A DNA stretch of 64,000 bases from Plotosus lineatus (taxonomy: Eukaryota > Chordata > Actinopteri > Siluriformes > Plotosidae), in assembly GCA_024760905.1 (NCBI GenBank), contig CM045745.1, positions 216,001 through 280,000 of the forward strand, read 5' to 3'. Every line of letters starts with the position of its first letter. The stretch's first letter is position 1. Below, piece by piece: positions 11,106 to 26,300 of the stretch. A model generated the notes under the pieces. That model was not told where the DNA came from. It did no database searches and worked only from the letters and a program-made list of their open reading frames with translations. The position numbers and the translations under genes are program-made.

Positions 11106-11909
11106 AGAGGAAAAGAAGAAAAATCTGCTAAAATTGAAAGTTTCTAGAGCAGACATGCATAATGAACCTGAAGCTCCTGGAATAGTTTAAATCTAAAAAG
11201 CAGTGGATAAAACTCTGCGGCGGGGATGTCTCAGTGTGAGTGAAGAGTGTTTCAGTCCATCAGACGATGGCACACAGGAGGTGACACATGTATAGGTCAT
11301 GTGGCACACAGCCAGTCATCATTACAGAGGTACAGAGGAACAATAAGAGCACTGCTAAGTGATCTATCCTTTTAGATGAGACGCCCCACAATAATCCGCG
11401 CCCAATTACCTTTCCAGTATCGTATGAATAGGTCAATGGGAGGGTCATCAAGTGCTGCTTTCTGAGTCAAAGAATGAATTGTTGATGTGTTTCATTTGGT
11501 TCCCCTTACATAATTCACAAAATATATTTTTCAAAGTATATGGATTTGGAAAGCAGACCGTTCGATGATTCTGTAGGAATTATTCTTTTTTTTAGATCAA
11601 AAACTTAGATTTTTTTTTTGGTGAGATTTTTGCACAAGGACATCCCTGTGTCGATTTTTCACCAGTTGGCAGCTATTTTTGAGGCTGTGACATAGCAATG
11701 CTCTCTATCGCTGGAAAAGTTACTCTGTATTTTTGTCACTATGCCCTATAACCTACGCACTCTGAAAATGTCACAAAGGAGTGCTAGCCACTCTCAGTGA
11801 GGTCATCTGCTAATTGACTATATTGTGATGATATCACTGAGAGAGTTGTTTCCACACTAAGGTTCTTAAAGCACTGCTTCTGATTTGTTTTGGGTTTTAT
11901 TTTAAACAG
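11106..11909 (+). other. upstream flank of kif9; 5' intron or promoter-distal DNA
   Basis: No coding sequence seen. The stretch ends in a pyrimidine-rich acceptor (ttttattttaaacag, ending 11909) five bases before the kif9 ATG. The first coding exon is therefore preceded by an intron, and the transcription start is upstream and not identified. I found no convincing RFX X-box. Confidence 0.55.
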
Positions 11910-11914
11910 AAGAG

Positions 11915-12007
11915 ATGAGTGCACAGAACGAGGTTAAAGTTTATGTTCGAATCAGACCAACAGAACAATTTGCCCAAGAGCTCATTAAAATTTCTACTGA
12001 TAAACAG
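11915..12007 (+). CDS. kif9: kif9 coding exon 1
   Basis: Residues 1-31, starting MSAQNEVKVYVRIRPTEQFA, the first beta strand of the kinesin motor. The start is chosen because it opens the family's N-terminus and follows an acceptor at 11909. Donor gtacag, phase 0. Confidence 0.93.
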
Positions 12008-15000
12008 GTACAGGGCAGTTTGAATCTTTCATTTTGCATACCTTGTTTCCAGCACACAACATTGTGTTCATTGACTGTAATAGAACAAATGTACTGAACT
12101 GATTCATTTTGTATAAAGTCAAAGTAATTTGCATTGACATGTTTATTATCTGGTTTAGACGGTGCATATGCGACACAAGAAGAATACCAGGAAAGCGATG
12201 ATGAATAGTAAGATGAGCTCATGGATTTTTCGATTGAATGGGGTGTTGCACATGGCATCACAGGAAGAAGTCTATCAACAGGTTGCACATGACGTCGTAC
12301 TTGGAGCTCTGAAAGGTTACAATGGTCAGTTATACTGATGTATTAAGAAATACTATAATAGTAGCACTGACAGTGACCTCAGAACATCAGCCATACATAC
12401 ATGGATATAATTCACAATCTGATATAAAAAATGAATAAGTCTGAACTTTGTACATTTTACATCTCTCCTGGTCGGATTAGGGACAGTAATGAGCTTTGGG
12501 CAGACTGGAGCTGGAAAGACTTTTACAATGACTGGTGTCATGGAAAGTTACAAACAACGAGGCATCATTCCTCGTGCCATACAGGAGGTATGTTTACTAC
12601 AGGAAGAATTCCCAGTTTTAGTCGTGTAACTGCACAACTACATGAGAGAAACAAAAGGAAATAGAAAGATATGTGGACGAACCTTTCCTCTGCTCAGGTT
12701 TTCCATGAGATTGATAATCGTGTAGATCACTCCTTCTCAGTGCACCTGTCCTTTCTGGAGATCTACAATGAGACTTTAGTGGACCTTCTAGTCTCAGTAA
12801 AAGGGGAACAGACGAAAGACTGCAGAACGTTGTCTGTGGTGGAAGATCCAGAAGGAAGGGTTTCGGTAAAAGGTCTGTCTTTACATCCAGTTCATGGCGA
12901 AGAAGAGGCACTAAACTTACTATTTGAAGTGAGCAATGTTTTCTTAATCTCACTCCCTCGTTAAAACTTTACAATCACATTTTCACTTTAAGTCCTGAGA
13001 CTCATCATGTTATTTATGGTAACATGCCACCTTGACAGATCTGGAGGTTTTACTGTTTTACTGTTTTAATTTTAGCAGCAGGCATTCATGTTCACCTGCA
13101 CACTAGACTATACACTATACACACAGTTGTATAACTCCAATGCAGTTTGTCTCTAAATGTATCTAGAGCTTGGTGGAAAGTTTTTCATATCCATTGATAT
13201 TACCATATTTTCTGGACTTATACATTGCTCTGGAGTACAAGTCGCATTGGCCAAAAAAAAAAAAAAAAAAAAAACATAATAAAAAAGAAAAAACATAGAA
13301 ATCGCTCTGGACTATAAGTCGCAAACTCATGGAAATTGTCTACTTTGTCTTGGAAATTTGCTAGTAGTTTTTGTGACATTGTGGTCCTCGCTCTGATAGA
13401 GAGGCGGCTGCTTTGCATGAAGTGGTATTACCAAGAAAGTCCTCACGCAAAGACATTTATATTCATCTCCTTGACAACTATCTGGATGTGTAGACACAAT
13501 TGCACTGTTGACAAGCCTCTCCCTGCAGCACGTTGCTCAAGCACCCATGTGTAAGCTTGTTCTAGCTGTGGCCATCTAGCTTTTAGCCCATGCTAAAAGC
13601 ATTAGCTTTTAGGTTTTATTCATTGCAGTAATAATAATATCTCTGCTTTTCTGCCCTCTTGTTGCCTTCTTGCTGTTGTGAGTGTATGTGAAATTATGTT
13701 TGTTGTTATTATGAAGAACAGAATTATATGTAATAATTCCACATATAAGTCGCTCTGGAGTATAAGTCGCACAAGTATGAAAAAAAGTGTGACTTATAGT
13801 CCGGAAAATATAGTATGTGTGCCTTCATTTCTCATATGTGAGGCGCTCTACCGAATGTAGGCTCTTGTTGCAAGTGACGTATGGCGCTTGTGAGACAAAG
13901 TGTGGCTTATCTGGACTTCCAATCTTTCAAGTGAGCAAGTGAAGGTTGAATACTAAACAAGTATTCAATTTACCACATGAGTCAAAATGTTGCAAAAATC
14001 TGCCGGCATGTGTTCTTGCTGAAGTTTAAAGAACATCATGTAACACTTATACACAGATAAAATAACCTTGCATCATCAATTTTGACAGGGCGAGATGAAT
14101 AAAATGATAGGAGAACATGATCTCAACAGGAACTCTTCCCGATCACATTGTATCTTTACTCTCCACATTCAGGTGAGAAAAATACACAGACACTTTCTCT
14201 ATATCACAAAATTGATGTGTTCAATCTCTATGAGCTGGACGAGTATTCATGTTTGTGTCTGGTCTAGTCTCACTCTCGCACACTGTCAAATGCAACTTAC
14301 GTCATGTCCAAACTTAACTTGGTGGATCTCGCAGGTTCAGAGAGGCTGAAGAAAACTGGCGTGAGTTTCTGCATCACATTTCCACTATTATAAATTATCA
14401 ATCTACCCAAGGGTTAATATTTTAAGCTTCAATCTTGGACTAACAGAATTTTGTCTCTTGTCTGATTGACCACTGGGTATCATTTTTTTTGTAGTCTGAG
14501 GGTCAGGTGCAGAGAGAAGCCATGTACATTAACAAATCTCTGTCCTTCCTGGAGCAGACCATCTTGGCCTTGACCGACCGGCACCGAGAGCATGTACCCT
14601 TCAGACAAAGCAAGCTGACACATGCGCTTAAAGATTCTCTTGGTCAGTTTTGGTAACAGAAGAAAAATACACATACATGGCAATGGCTTGTAAAAATGCA
14701 AAAGTATTCACCTCTTGGTATTTTTCCTATTTTATTGTCTTGAAACCTGCAAATAAATTGGCAGTATTTTAGGCAGTATTATCTGTTTATATAACATGGG
14801 AACAACTTTGAAAATGTTAAATATTTGTTACTGTGAAGAAAACTAGAAATAGTACAAAAAACCTACAGAAAACCTGAGCGTACATAATTTACATACCCAA
14901 AGGTCACTACTTGGTAGAGCCACCTTTTGGAGCAATCATAGCTGTAAGTCTCAGAGTATGAACCTGGATGAGCTCCGCACATCTAGCGACCGGGAGTTTT

Positions 15001-17321
15001 TCCATCTTTTTCAAAGCAAAACTGCTCCAGCGCCTTCAAGAATCTCTTCAAGAATATGCCTATATTTAGCACCATCTCTCATGCACCTCAAATCTGACCA
15101 CCTTCCCAGTCCCTATCAATAACAAAACTCCTCACAGTATGGTTCTGCTACCACAATGCTTCACTGAGGGGATGGGGTTCTCGGTGATGAAAGGTCTTGG
15201 GGTTTGCATTTTCCTTGATGGGCAAAATGTTAAATTTTAGTCTCATCCGAAAGAGAACTTCCATATGTTCATGGAGTCTTCCATATACCTTTTAGTGAAC
15301 TCAAATTTAATTTTTTTTTTTTTTCTGGCCACTCTTTGATACAGCTTAACTCTACACAGTGTACAACTTAGAGCAACACTATGGACAAAAAAACAAGTCT
15401 AAACTGTGGAGTATTTCAGCTGCCTTACATTTGGTCTCTCTGTTGCCTCTCTGATTACGAATTGCCCTCCTTGCCTGGCATGTGAGTTTTGGTGGACAGC
15501 ACTCTTTAGTCAAGTTTGTTGTGGTATCCAATTCTTTCCATTTTGTGATGGTGTCAGTGGCTTGCCCAGAGATGGCTGAGATGGGCACCAGCCTTCCCAC
15601 AATCCTAATTAAGATTAATCTGTTCAAAAATGAATGAATGAATGAATGAATACTGGCAAACCAATCAAATGTCTTCAATGTTCAAAGTTGTTTCTATACC
15701 TTCTTCACAAAGTACTAAACATCAGGCAACGAATGCGGTACAACAGGCTGAACAAAATTACACATTGTTTACTGTGTTGTAAATTACAGGTGATATGACA
15801 TTCTTTATACTTTTAGACACTATCCATTTATTATCTGTACCACTTATCCATAAGGACAGACCCCCAACAGGTCACAAGTTTCCTGCAGGACTAACACAAA
15901 CATTTTTCATGTCTAGTGTATCGTACAGTGCGTTGTGAAATTATTCATCCCCCTGGCATTTTTCATGTTTCCTTGACTCACAACCTGGAATTAAAATGGA
16001 TTGTTGTACAACTTTGAAGACGTGATTTGTTTTGGGAAGTAAAAAAACAAATAAAGCAAAATAACAAAACTTCAGTGTGCATAAATATTCATCACACTAA
16101 AATGAGCACTTTATATGTGGCCTTTTGCCACAATCACAACTGCAAACCTCTCATAGCTTGCCACTGGCATAACTTCTCCAGCATCTTCATGTTGGATGGC
16201 CATTTCAACACATTTAAATGTTTCCTCTTAAACCATAAAGGGCTTTGGTGGCCTGGTGGTAAAGGTGCTGGATCACTGATCCGAAGGTTGGGGGTTCAAG
16301 CCCCACTCCCAACGGGTTGCCACTGTCCCCCCAGTGCACTAACTGGGTTATCAAAAGCCGGCCATGTCGGTCACTGTCTATGGTGAGAGGTTCATGCAAA
16401 AGAACCATTGCTGACTTTCGACAAGAGCTTCTGCATAGCCCGTCAGCATGTTTCTGCCCTACAATGGCCTGGTGAGCTGTCCAGGGTGTACTCTGCCCTC
16501 ACCCAGAGTCAGTTGTGATAGGCGCCAGCCTCTCCATGAACCTAATTATGATTAAGCGGTTCAGAAAATGAATGAATAAATTAAACCACAAGTGTTGTTG
16601 TAGCAGTATGCTTTGGGCCATTGTCCTTCTGGAAGGTGAACCTCCGTCCCAGTCTCAGATCAATGGCAGACTGAAATAGGCCTTTCTCAAGAATATCTCT
16701 GAATTTATCTCCAGCCATCTTTTCTTTGACACTGACCAGTTCCCTCATTCCCTGCTGCTGAAAAACATCCTCACACATCACTATGGGGATGGCGATTTGG
16801 GGTGATGCGATGTGTTGGGATTGTGGCAGACATAACAGTTCCTTGGTGACCGAAGAGTTTATTTTCAGTCTCATCTGGCCAGTGCACCTTCCTCCATACA
16901 AACTCAAAAAGTGCCTTCTTATTTTTAACACCAAATTTTTTTGGCCACTCTTTACTAAAGTCCAGGTCTTTGGAGAGAATAGCTTATGGTCGCCGCATGC
17001 CTAGGCATTTTTAAGTAGTATTACACCAGTCTCTGCTATGGCGCTCTGCAGCTACAGTGATATTCAAGGGATGAATAGTGTACTTCACTATTACCTTTGG
17101 TCTCTGTGCTGCCACTTTGATATATGCACTCCTTGAGTGGTCTGTGAGCTTTGGTGGGCGACCCTCTCTTGACAGGCTTCTTGTTGTACCATGTCCTTTC
17201 CATTTGAAGATTATGGATTTGATGGTGCCCCAGGGAATCATCAAAGATTTGGATATTTTTATAGCCCAACACTGATTGGTACTGCTCAACAACTTTGTCC
17301 CTGACTTGTTTGGAGTGTTCC

Positions 17322-17398
<77 letters not shown>

Positions 17399-20300
17399 GT
17401 GATGTCTCTTGCTTAGTGGTATTGCACGCTCTGGAGGTGTGTGAAAACTCATGTGACACTTAGATTGCACACAGGTGGACTCCTTTTGTGCGACTTCTGA
17501 AGGTAATTGGTTGTGGCAGAACGTTTGAGATGCTTCATAGAAAATGAGTGAATACATCTGCACATGGCAATATTCATTTTTTTTTTTTTATTCTTTTTTT
17601 TTCCCACACTGTACTAGTATATATTTTTCTCATTTCACTTCACCAACTTAGATGCTTTTGTGTAGATCCATCACATAAAATTTAAATTAAAAACATAAAA
17701 AGTACGAGTTGTGATGTAATAAAACAGGTAACCAAGGGGTGAATAGCTTTGCAAGGCACTATATGTGAATTGTTTCTAAATATGCCGCGAATGAAGCAAT
17801 GCAAATATTTATGAGACGCAATCATCAGGTTTTATCCTGGTAATGGAGTATGTGCTGTGCTGCACATTTTCATGCTTTCCCTGCCCCAATCCAACCTGAT
17901 GCAATTCATTCATTCATTTTCTGAACCGCTTAATCCTAATTAGTCGGGTCTTTGGGAGGCTGGTGCCCATATCCGCCGACTCTGGGTGAGGGCGGAGTAC
18001 ACCGTGGACAGCTCACCAGGCCATAGCAGTGCAAAAACATGCCGACAGCTATGCAGCTCCACTTGACAAAAGTCAACAATGGTTCTTTTACACAAACCTC
18101 TTACCATAGACAGTGCGAGACATGGCCGGCCTTTGATAACCCAGTTAGCTGCACTGGGGGGACAGCAGTAACAATCATTGACAGTGGGACTTGAACCAAG
18201 AACCTTGGACTGGTTAGCCAGCACTTTTCCACCAGGCCACTGTTGCAATTAATCATTTGAACTAAATCAATCACTGTGTTAAAGTGTGTGTGTTTGAGCA
18301 GGAAAACGCCATGCGTAGCACCAAGGTCTAAGTTATGTTTGTGCAGGTGGAAATTGTAACACAGTGCTAGTGGCCAACATCCATGGTGAGGCGGCACAGA
18401 TTGATGAGACGGTGAGCAGGTTTCTCTAAGAAATGCCCAGGCAGTGTCACAGATCAGAATGTTCCTCTTATTCTGCCATCGGTTCTCTCGTGTGTTTTGC
18501 AGCTCTCCACTCTCAACTTTGCAGCCAGAATGAAGCGTGTTTGCACCGAGCCGTCTGTCAACAAGTACACCGACCTCAGTGTAAGATTCAGAGTTTACAC
18601 AATATTTTTAAACGAGACCTGCATCCCACAATCCGGGTCGACTGTAATACAGAATTTCACATTATTTTATAAACAACTGAGTAAAAGGCACAGTGTATTT
18701 GTGGATCTAAAACGACGTCTAGATCAGGATGGAAAGATAATCTAAAACTAAAACAGAATTCACTTTTATAAAGCATAATAAACATGTTGAGCATCTTCTG
18801 TGAAGAGATTTACTCTGATCATCGAATTGTTCTTGTTTAGCTCCAGGTCCAATCACTGCAAAAGGAAATCCAACTTCTCAAGCAGGAGCTTTCATTTCAC
18901 AACACACTGGTTAGTGTTCAGCTTGTATCTTAAAGGTAAAGTGTTGGAACGTTTTTGGACACCCAGCTGTTACTCCGTATCTGCTTTTTTCCGAGACTAT
19001 TGCTTCAAAATTGCAGGCACACAATTTGCCTACATCTTTGTATGCAGTAGACCGTGTTCCAGAACCAGCGTGTTCCAGAATGACAATGCCCCTGTGTGAA
19101 ACGTAAGATTAATAAAAGGACACTGTTTGCCAAGTTTAGAATGACTCAAGGCCTACACAGAGCCCTGAACTCAGCCCCACTGAACATATTTGGAGCTCAT
19201 ATCTCCTCAGCTGACATGAACATTTGACCTTTCTATTGCACTTGGGGATGAAGAAACACAAATCCCAGCAAGTGGAGATTATAACAACAAAGGGGAAATA
19301 AAACTGAACAGGTACATCCAGGATACACACGAGGGTATGATAGTCATGCTTTCACATACTTTTGGTCATTGTTGTGTTGTACATCTCTTCCTGAGCAGTA
19401 TGTGTGTTAAATGTAATAATTTATGCTAGCTGGGCATTTTTTGTACAGTTGTAAACATTAAGACTTGTGATGTATAGATAATCCAAGGTATTTAACCTGT
19501 TAAGAAGAAATAATGTAAACCCCCCCCCCCCCCCCCCAAAAAAAAAAGAACATTGAGGGACTAACGTTCAATCATACTTCTTGTTTTAGGGCGATGGGAA
19601 GGCTGGAGTCAATGCCAGCCGACTCTAGACAAAAGGCAGGGGACTCCCTGAACAGCCTGCAAATCCATTGCAGGGCCAATGCATACACAAACAACAATTC
19701 CCACGATGGAAAAATGAGTCCATCACCATGGCAGAGGTCACAGAATTAGTGTAAAAGTTCCCTGGGGAGAATGACATTCACGCACAGATACTGGAAATTT
19801 ATGTGGAAAATTGGGTGTCACTTGGAGGTTCGTGATGACATCTGTGGACTGACAGAACAGGGTGATAGTTCCCGTTTAACGGCGGGGAGGGGCGAGAGTG
19901 TGTTACAACTACCAGCTTAATTACGTATCTCAGAATGGTGTTTATGCGTGGTGGGAGTAAGGAGCAGGGGATAGATTCAGTGTTGCATTAGCAGTAATGA
20001 AGCACTCACAGTCTGTTAAGATAAAGAGGGAGCTGAGCTGAAGGGAAAAGCTTTTGATTTACTGGTCTATGTTCCAACCCTCACCTATGGTCATGAAATT
20101 TGCATTTGCAATAATCACAGAAAGAGTGAGAGCATGGATACAAGCAGTGAAAATTAGTTTCTTGGGCTTAGTTATAGGGATTGTATGGTAGGAAGCTCCA
20201 AACATCTGGCACAGCTCAGGATATAACCACTAGTCCTCCGCTTCGAAAGGCTTAGGTACGGTGGCTCGGGTATCTGAATAGAATACCTCCTGGTTGCCCC

Positions 20301-23300
20301 CCCTTTAGATGATCTCCAAGCATGTCTAACTGGGTCAAGGCCCCAGGGCAGCCCCAGAATTTGCTGGAGGGATTACATATCCCGTCTGGCCTGGAAACAC
20401 TTCAAGATCACCCAGGAATAGTCAGACATTGTCGCTGGGGAGAGGGACGCCTTCGTTTCCTTCCTAGACATGTTACTGCCACAACTCAACTTCAGATAAG
20501 CGGAAGGAAATGGATGGAAGGATGGATTATTCACATTCACACCAGGGGGGCAATCCAGAATACCAAATTAGTCTAATGTACATGACTTTGTACAGTAAGA
20601 GCAAACCTGGAGCAAACCCACACAAGCAAAGGGAGCACACGCAAGGGACATGTTCATTCGAATATCAATGTCAAAATCAAAATAAACATACAGAGGGACG
20701 CAGGCATAATTTTTTATGCATTAAAAAGTCACTCTATTTATTTATTTATTCACTCTTGTTTGTATGAGGCAAATCAGAGCTTTGAAGTCAACTCCTAGTT
20801 TTCCTTTGCTGTTTGTGTGGGATGGATATGAGCAGAAAGCAAGGTGACATCTTCATATGCTAATTTGTTGGCTCCATCGATCTCGAAAGATCATGGGGGG
20901 AGGGGGGTGTTTGTGCCGTGAGTCTTCGTTCAGGGAGCTGCAGCGCCGGGCGTTGTTGTCGAGGTCAATACGGGATCTGCAGATCCTGCTGCAGCCGCTA
21001 CAGATGAAGTCCTCACAGTGTGGTGGGGGTGGCGACAGTCTCCGCTGTCTGCAAAGTCCCTTCTCCCCACAGCAGGTGTCTCTTCTGTAGTCCTGATGAC
21101 TTCCTGTCTAGTGGTCCACCAGTTCGAGCGGTTGGAGTCGACTGACTCCAGGTCGGAGGGATTGAAGCCTCCAGTCTTGAGGTCGCGCTAGCAGACATCC
21201 TTGAACCTGACTGCTGGTTGTCCCTTTGATCTGGTTCCAGTAGCCAGCTCCCCGTACAGTAAGTCTTTGGGGTTGCGGCCGTCATCCATTTGGGTGATGT
21301 GGCCAAGCCATCCTAAGCATCTCTGGGTCAGGATGGCAAACATACTGGGCACATCTGCTCTGGCCAGGATGTCAATGTTGGAGACATGGTCCTGCCAAGT
21401 GATGCCCAGTCGTCTGCGAAGGCAGCATTGGTGGAAGGCTTTCCGTCGGTGTTCCTGGCAGGAGTAGATGGTCCATGGTTCAGTGCTGTGAAGGACAGTG
21501 TTCAGTACACAGGCCTTGTAGACTCTTATCTTGATGTTGGTGATTAGCATAGAGTTGTCCCAGACTCACTTTGCCAGACGGGCAATCACTGTCGATGCCT
21601 TGCTGATACGGGCATTCAGTTCAGTTTCTCGAGAGAGAGGTTGCTGGATATGATCAATCCAAGGTAGGTGAACTTTTCCACCAACTCAAAGGTGTGGTCG
21701 CCAATGTTGATACTGGGAACACTGGTGACATCCTGGCCCATGACCTCGGTCTTATTAAGGCTTATGGTGAGGCCAAACTCAGAGCAGGCACCAGCAAAAC
21801 AGTTAATGAGATGGTGGAGCACTTCCTCGGTATGGTCAACAAGACCAGCATCATCGCTCCCTGATGAGAACGCTTTGCACCTTGGCCTTTGCTCTGAGGC
21901 TGCCAGGTTAAAGAGACCTCCGTCGCTCCTGGCATTGAGGATGATGTAGTCTTTAGATTCCCGGAAGACATAGCACAGGCACAGGGAGAAAAAAAATGCC
22001 AACAAGGGTTGGAGCAAGGACACAACCCTGCTTCACACTGTTCTTGATCGGAAGGATGATCCATCAAACAGAATGATGCCGTTTTAGTCCTGGTGGACTG
22101 ACTTGATCATGCTCAAATGCTTAGGGGGGGACATCCAATTCGCTGGAGAAGGGCAAACAGTCCATCCCTGCTGACCAATTCAAAAGACGTGGTCAGGTCA
22201 ATGAAGGCCAAATAGATGGGTTGTCTCTGCTCACGGCACTTTTCTTGCAGCTGCCTCACAGAGAACACCATATCTATTGCTGACCTGGCTGCCCTGAATC
22301 CACAATGCGCCTTTGGATACACACATTCGGCAAGTAGTTGGAGTCTGTTGAGGACGACACGGGCAAAGGCTTTGCCAACTATGCTAGGAGTAAGATGCCA
22401 TGATAGTTGCTGCGATTGCTTTGTTCCCCCTTGTTCTTGTAGCGGGTGGTGATTTTGGCATCACAAATGTCTTGGGAAATGGCCCCTTCCTTGCAACACT
22501 GCAGCAGGAGCTCATGGAGGCGTTTCAAGAGCGAGCTCTCCTTTGCAGTTTTGACGATTTCAGGCAGGATGTTGTCACTGCCTGGAGCCTTGCCGCTTGA
22601 GATGGAGTCTATCGCCTTGCTGAGCTCCTCAATGGTCGATCGTCAGCGTCAAGTTCATCTATAAGAGACAGTGGAGGGATGTTCTCAAGGGCCGTGTTCG
22701 AGATGGTGGTTTCCCTCGAGTAGAGCTCTTGGTAGTGCTCCATTTGTTTCCCACGATCCTTGATGACATCGTCTGCAGCTGATTTGAGTGGGGTGGTCTT
22801 GATGGCACTGGGACCGAAAGCCTTCTTCATGCCTTTGTATTATTATTCCAAGATCTGCAGAAAGCTGTATGCTCTGGCAGATGTTAAGCCAGTAGTTGTT
22901 TGCATAATGCCTTGCAATCTTTTGTGCATTATTCCTCGCAGCATGCAGTGTAGCATGCGTCCACACAGAGGGCTCCTTCTTGTGAGCAATTAGGGCTGCC
23001 CATTTGGTGGCGATGGTAGGTTCCATCTCAGTGGCTCCTGCTTCAAACCAATTCACATTCCTCCCCACCTTCTTCCCAAAGGTGCCTATGGCAGTCTCAA
23101 AGAAAGCCTCGTGGATGTGGTTCCACCTTGCAGTAGCAGTCAGAGGCAGTCTGCGAGGGCTACATTTATGGCTTCAGCATAACGTGTTGATGCGGGGCCA
23201 GGGTTTCTGCTTGGAGCGGTTGACACGTCTGAGGCAGAGATGTACCTTCGTGGCAACCAGGGAATAGTTGGTGTCACAGTCAGCATTGTGGAAACTGCAC

Positions 23301-26300
23301 TTGACCAGCACTTGGTTCAGCAGGGATCTCCTGTTGATAACGATGTCCAGCTGATGCCAGTGGCAAGACCTTGGATGTCTCCAGGACACTTGGTGGCAGG
23401 GCTTCGTGGAGAAGAATGTGTTGGTAAGACAGAGGTCATGAAAGGAGCAGAGCTCAAGAAGGCTTTGGCCATTCTCATTGAGCTCGATGCCAAAGCGGCC
23501 AGTGCAGCGGGGCCAGGAGTCATGATCTGCCCCATCCATGCATTAAAGTCATCGAGCAGAAACAAGTGCTTCTTGGCAGGGATCTGCTGGATCCTGGCTT
23601 CGAGTACCTTGTAGAATGCATCCTTCACTTCAGCTGAAGAGCAGAGCATCAGAGCATAGCCACTAAGGATGGTGGCTGGTCCGCAGGAAGTTGTGAGATA
23701 GAGAGAGAGGACTCACGGCGTGCCTAAGGACAGCGGTTCTACAGAGGACAGATAGGAGTTTCGCACAGTGAATCCAACACCATACCGGTGATGCTCGTCA
23801 CGCTTCTGTCCCTGCCAGAAGAACGTATAGTCCTCCTTCAGGCTGCCGCTGCCCGAGAGTCATGTCTCTTGCAGTGCTGCAATGTCAATATTGAGTCTCC
23901 TCAGCTCACGGTCCATGATGATAGTTTTTCTGACATCATTGATTTGCTGGAGATCATCAGAAAGGCCAGGACATATTGTTCCGATGTTCCAGGTTGCCAG
24001 ACTCAGTGCTGGCTGCCTTGGTTTTTTGTTGTTGTCTGGTGCAATGTTTACAGTCCGTGCTTCAGCTTTTGGCCAACACTTCAAGGACCCATTGAAGTAA
24101 GCAGACTGTGGCGGGCCAGCACCTTACTGGCTGGGGGCTATCCAGCTAAAGGTAGGCGATAGCTGGCCAGTGGGACATGATGATCCCTTCCACCATCGGG
24201 AGATAGCTTAAGGCACCTGAGCTAATACCAATTAGCCCTGGGCTTTTAACCAGTATCTCCCCATGTTGAGCTGCCGAAGAAGGCGGCACTGGAGTGACCT
24301 CTCCAGGGCACAGGCCAAGGCGAAGTTGCGGAGGAACTGAGATGCCCAGTCGACAGATCCCCCTTCTCAGCCTAGCTGGTAGTGTTGCGGGAGGTACCGT
24401 TACGTGGGGACCAACTGCCTTCGGGGCTCCACTCCGGATTTTCTGTACGGGTGTCTCTCCTCGCCTTTGTCACTCCCATGAAGACCACAAGGCAGTGGTG
24501 CTATTCGCCCATAGCTGAGGTTGTAAATCAGAGTTGTCCTTCTCTTAGCCTTTACCTCAAGGGCTTTATCCACAAGGCAGCAGATGGTTGACTAGTGAGT
24601 ACCAGGGCATGTCCACACGCCGGTGGGCCTGCATTCCACACCTCTGGGGCTCAACCTGCTCCGAGATCCCTCACATATTTAACCTGGGGCCGTAAGGTGC
24701 CCAGTTACCAGGGTGTGCCGTGAGGAGGCAATGTGAGAGTCTTGACTTAGCAGAAGCTTCGTACCATCAGGCAGGACTTACACTCTTGGCCTTCTTTTCA
24801 CTCAATGAGCTTGATGGTGGCTGCAGATGAAGCTGGAAGCGAGAAGTCTAAGCAACTACACTACAGCTGCTCAACAGCACTAGGCGCTATACTAAGTCCT
24901 GTGCAGTGCACCTCACCGCACATCATATTCAATTAGAATAAATTATTGTATCCAAAGCTTTGACTTTTATTTGGTTAATTAATTGTATTTTTGAATTTCT
25001 TTCTGCCTTTCGGCTTTTTCCCTTTTTCTCGGGAGTCGCCACAGCGAATCATCTGATTCGCACATTTCATTTGCCATAGGTTTTTATGTCGGATGCCCTT
25101 CCTGTCACAAGCCTTTAGCAAGGGACAGAAACACGCTGACGGCTTTGCAGCCTACTCTTTACGAAAGTCAGCAATGGTTCTTTTACATGCCTCTCACCAT
25201 ATACAATGAGAGACATGGCCCACCTTTGATAACCCAGTTAGCTGCACTGGGGGGACAGTGACAACCTTGTGGGGACTTGAACCCCCAACCTTAGGATCAG
25301 CGATCCTGCGCCCAATCCACTAGACCACCACTGCCCCTAATTGTATTTCTGAATAAAAGCACTAAATTCTGTAAATGAAAATAAATGTACTTTCCCACGC
25401 AGACTAATCAGGCCGCTGTGACATATGAGGACCTGTCCGAGACTGAGGTAGCTAGGGTAAAAAGTGAGGTCCAGCGGTACCTGGACGACACTCTGGATGA
25501 GATTACGGTAAGTATGAGTCTTGTTACAAAATACAGATAATCAACCAAGACATGCTTACTACCTGCTGTTTGTTTATTATTGTAATGAAGCCACAGCTAC
25601 GATACAAAAACACTTTTCTAAAACCACCGTTCATTCACCAAGCTGCTTAAACCTACTGGGGTCTACCTACCTACTATCTCAGCCATCTCTGGGCCTGAAC
25701 AATTTGCCAGTTAATCTCAGGGCAATGCTCAACCATTCACAGTAACAGTTACACTGAGGGGTAGCCGATGAGCCTAATGTGCATGTGGGGGAAAAAAATG
25801 GGGTACCAGGAAGACTCCCATGCAAGTATGCGGAAGACATGTAAACTCCAAGCAAAAATCCCCTTGCCAAGCCAGAGACTCGAACCCAGGGCCTTTTTAC
25901 TGTGAGGTGCTGTAAAGTGAATGAAATGGCAGAGAGACCTTGTTAATTCTAGGTTGATGAAGTACTAACCACTGCACCACTGAGCTGTCCCGTGCTTCAG
26001 TTGATAATCTCAAGTAAAAATTCAGTGTTTCGTAAAAAATGTTTAATTAAGCAGCCACCATCTCGATAAAAAACCAACTCAACATTCCTAGAAGCTGCCG
26101 CAAAGCAAATCAATATTTTTGTTCAGAAAAATTTGTAAGTAATTCACACACAAAAGAAAACACCCACAAACATGCAAACCCATAGATCATTCATTTCATT
26201 TTGAAGAGTATAGGATTTTTTCATGGTGGATATATTTTTTTATTGATTTGACTGATCTGTTCTGTTATTATATGGTTATTCTGTTGTAATGGACTAAAAC

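Larger units (their letters stand above)
15925..17763 (-). mobile_element. Tc1-like transposon, interrupted by a SINE
   Basis: Ends agtgcgttgtgaaattattc and, reverse-complemented, agtgccttgcaaagctattc form the TIRs. Minus-strand transposase pieces include an N-terminal HTH-like part (17011-17292) and FTFQKDNGPKHTA (16581-16934), the region of the second catalytic Asp. A SINE at 16241-16581 and a (GT)n tract break it. Frameshifted and inactive. Confidence 0.82.

Noticed and set aside
11106..11909. A promoter or X-box for the ciliary gene kif9 directly upstream of the ATG
   Set aside because: A splice acceptor lies five bases before the ATG, so this stretch is at least partly intron. No clear RFX-type palindrome was seen.
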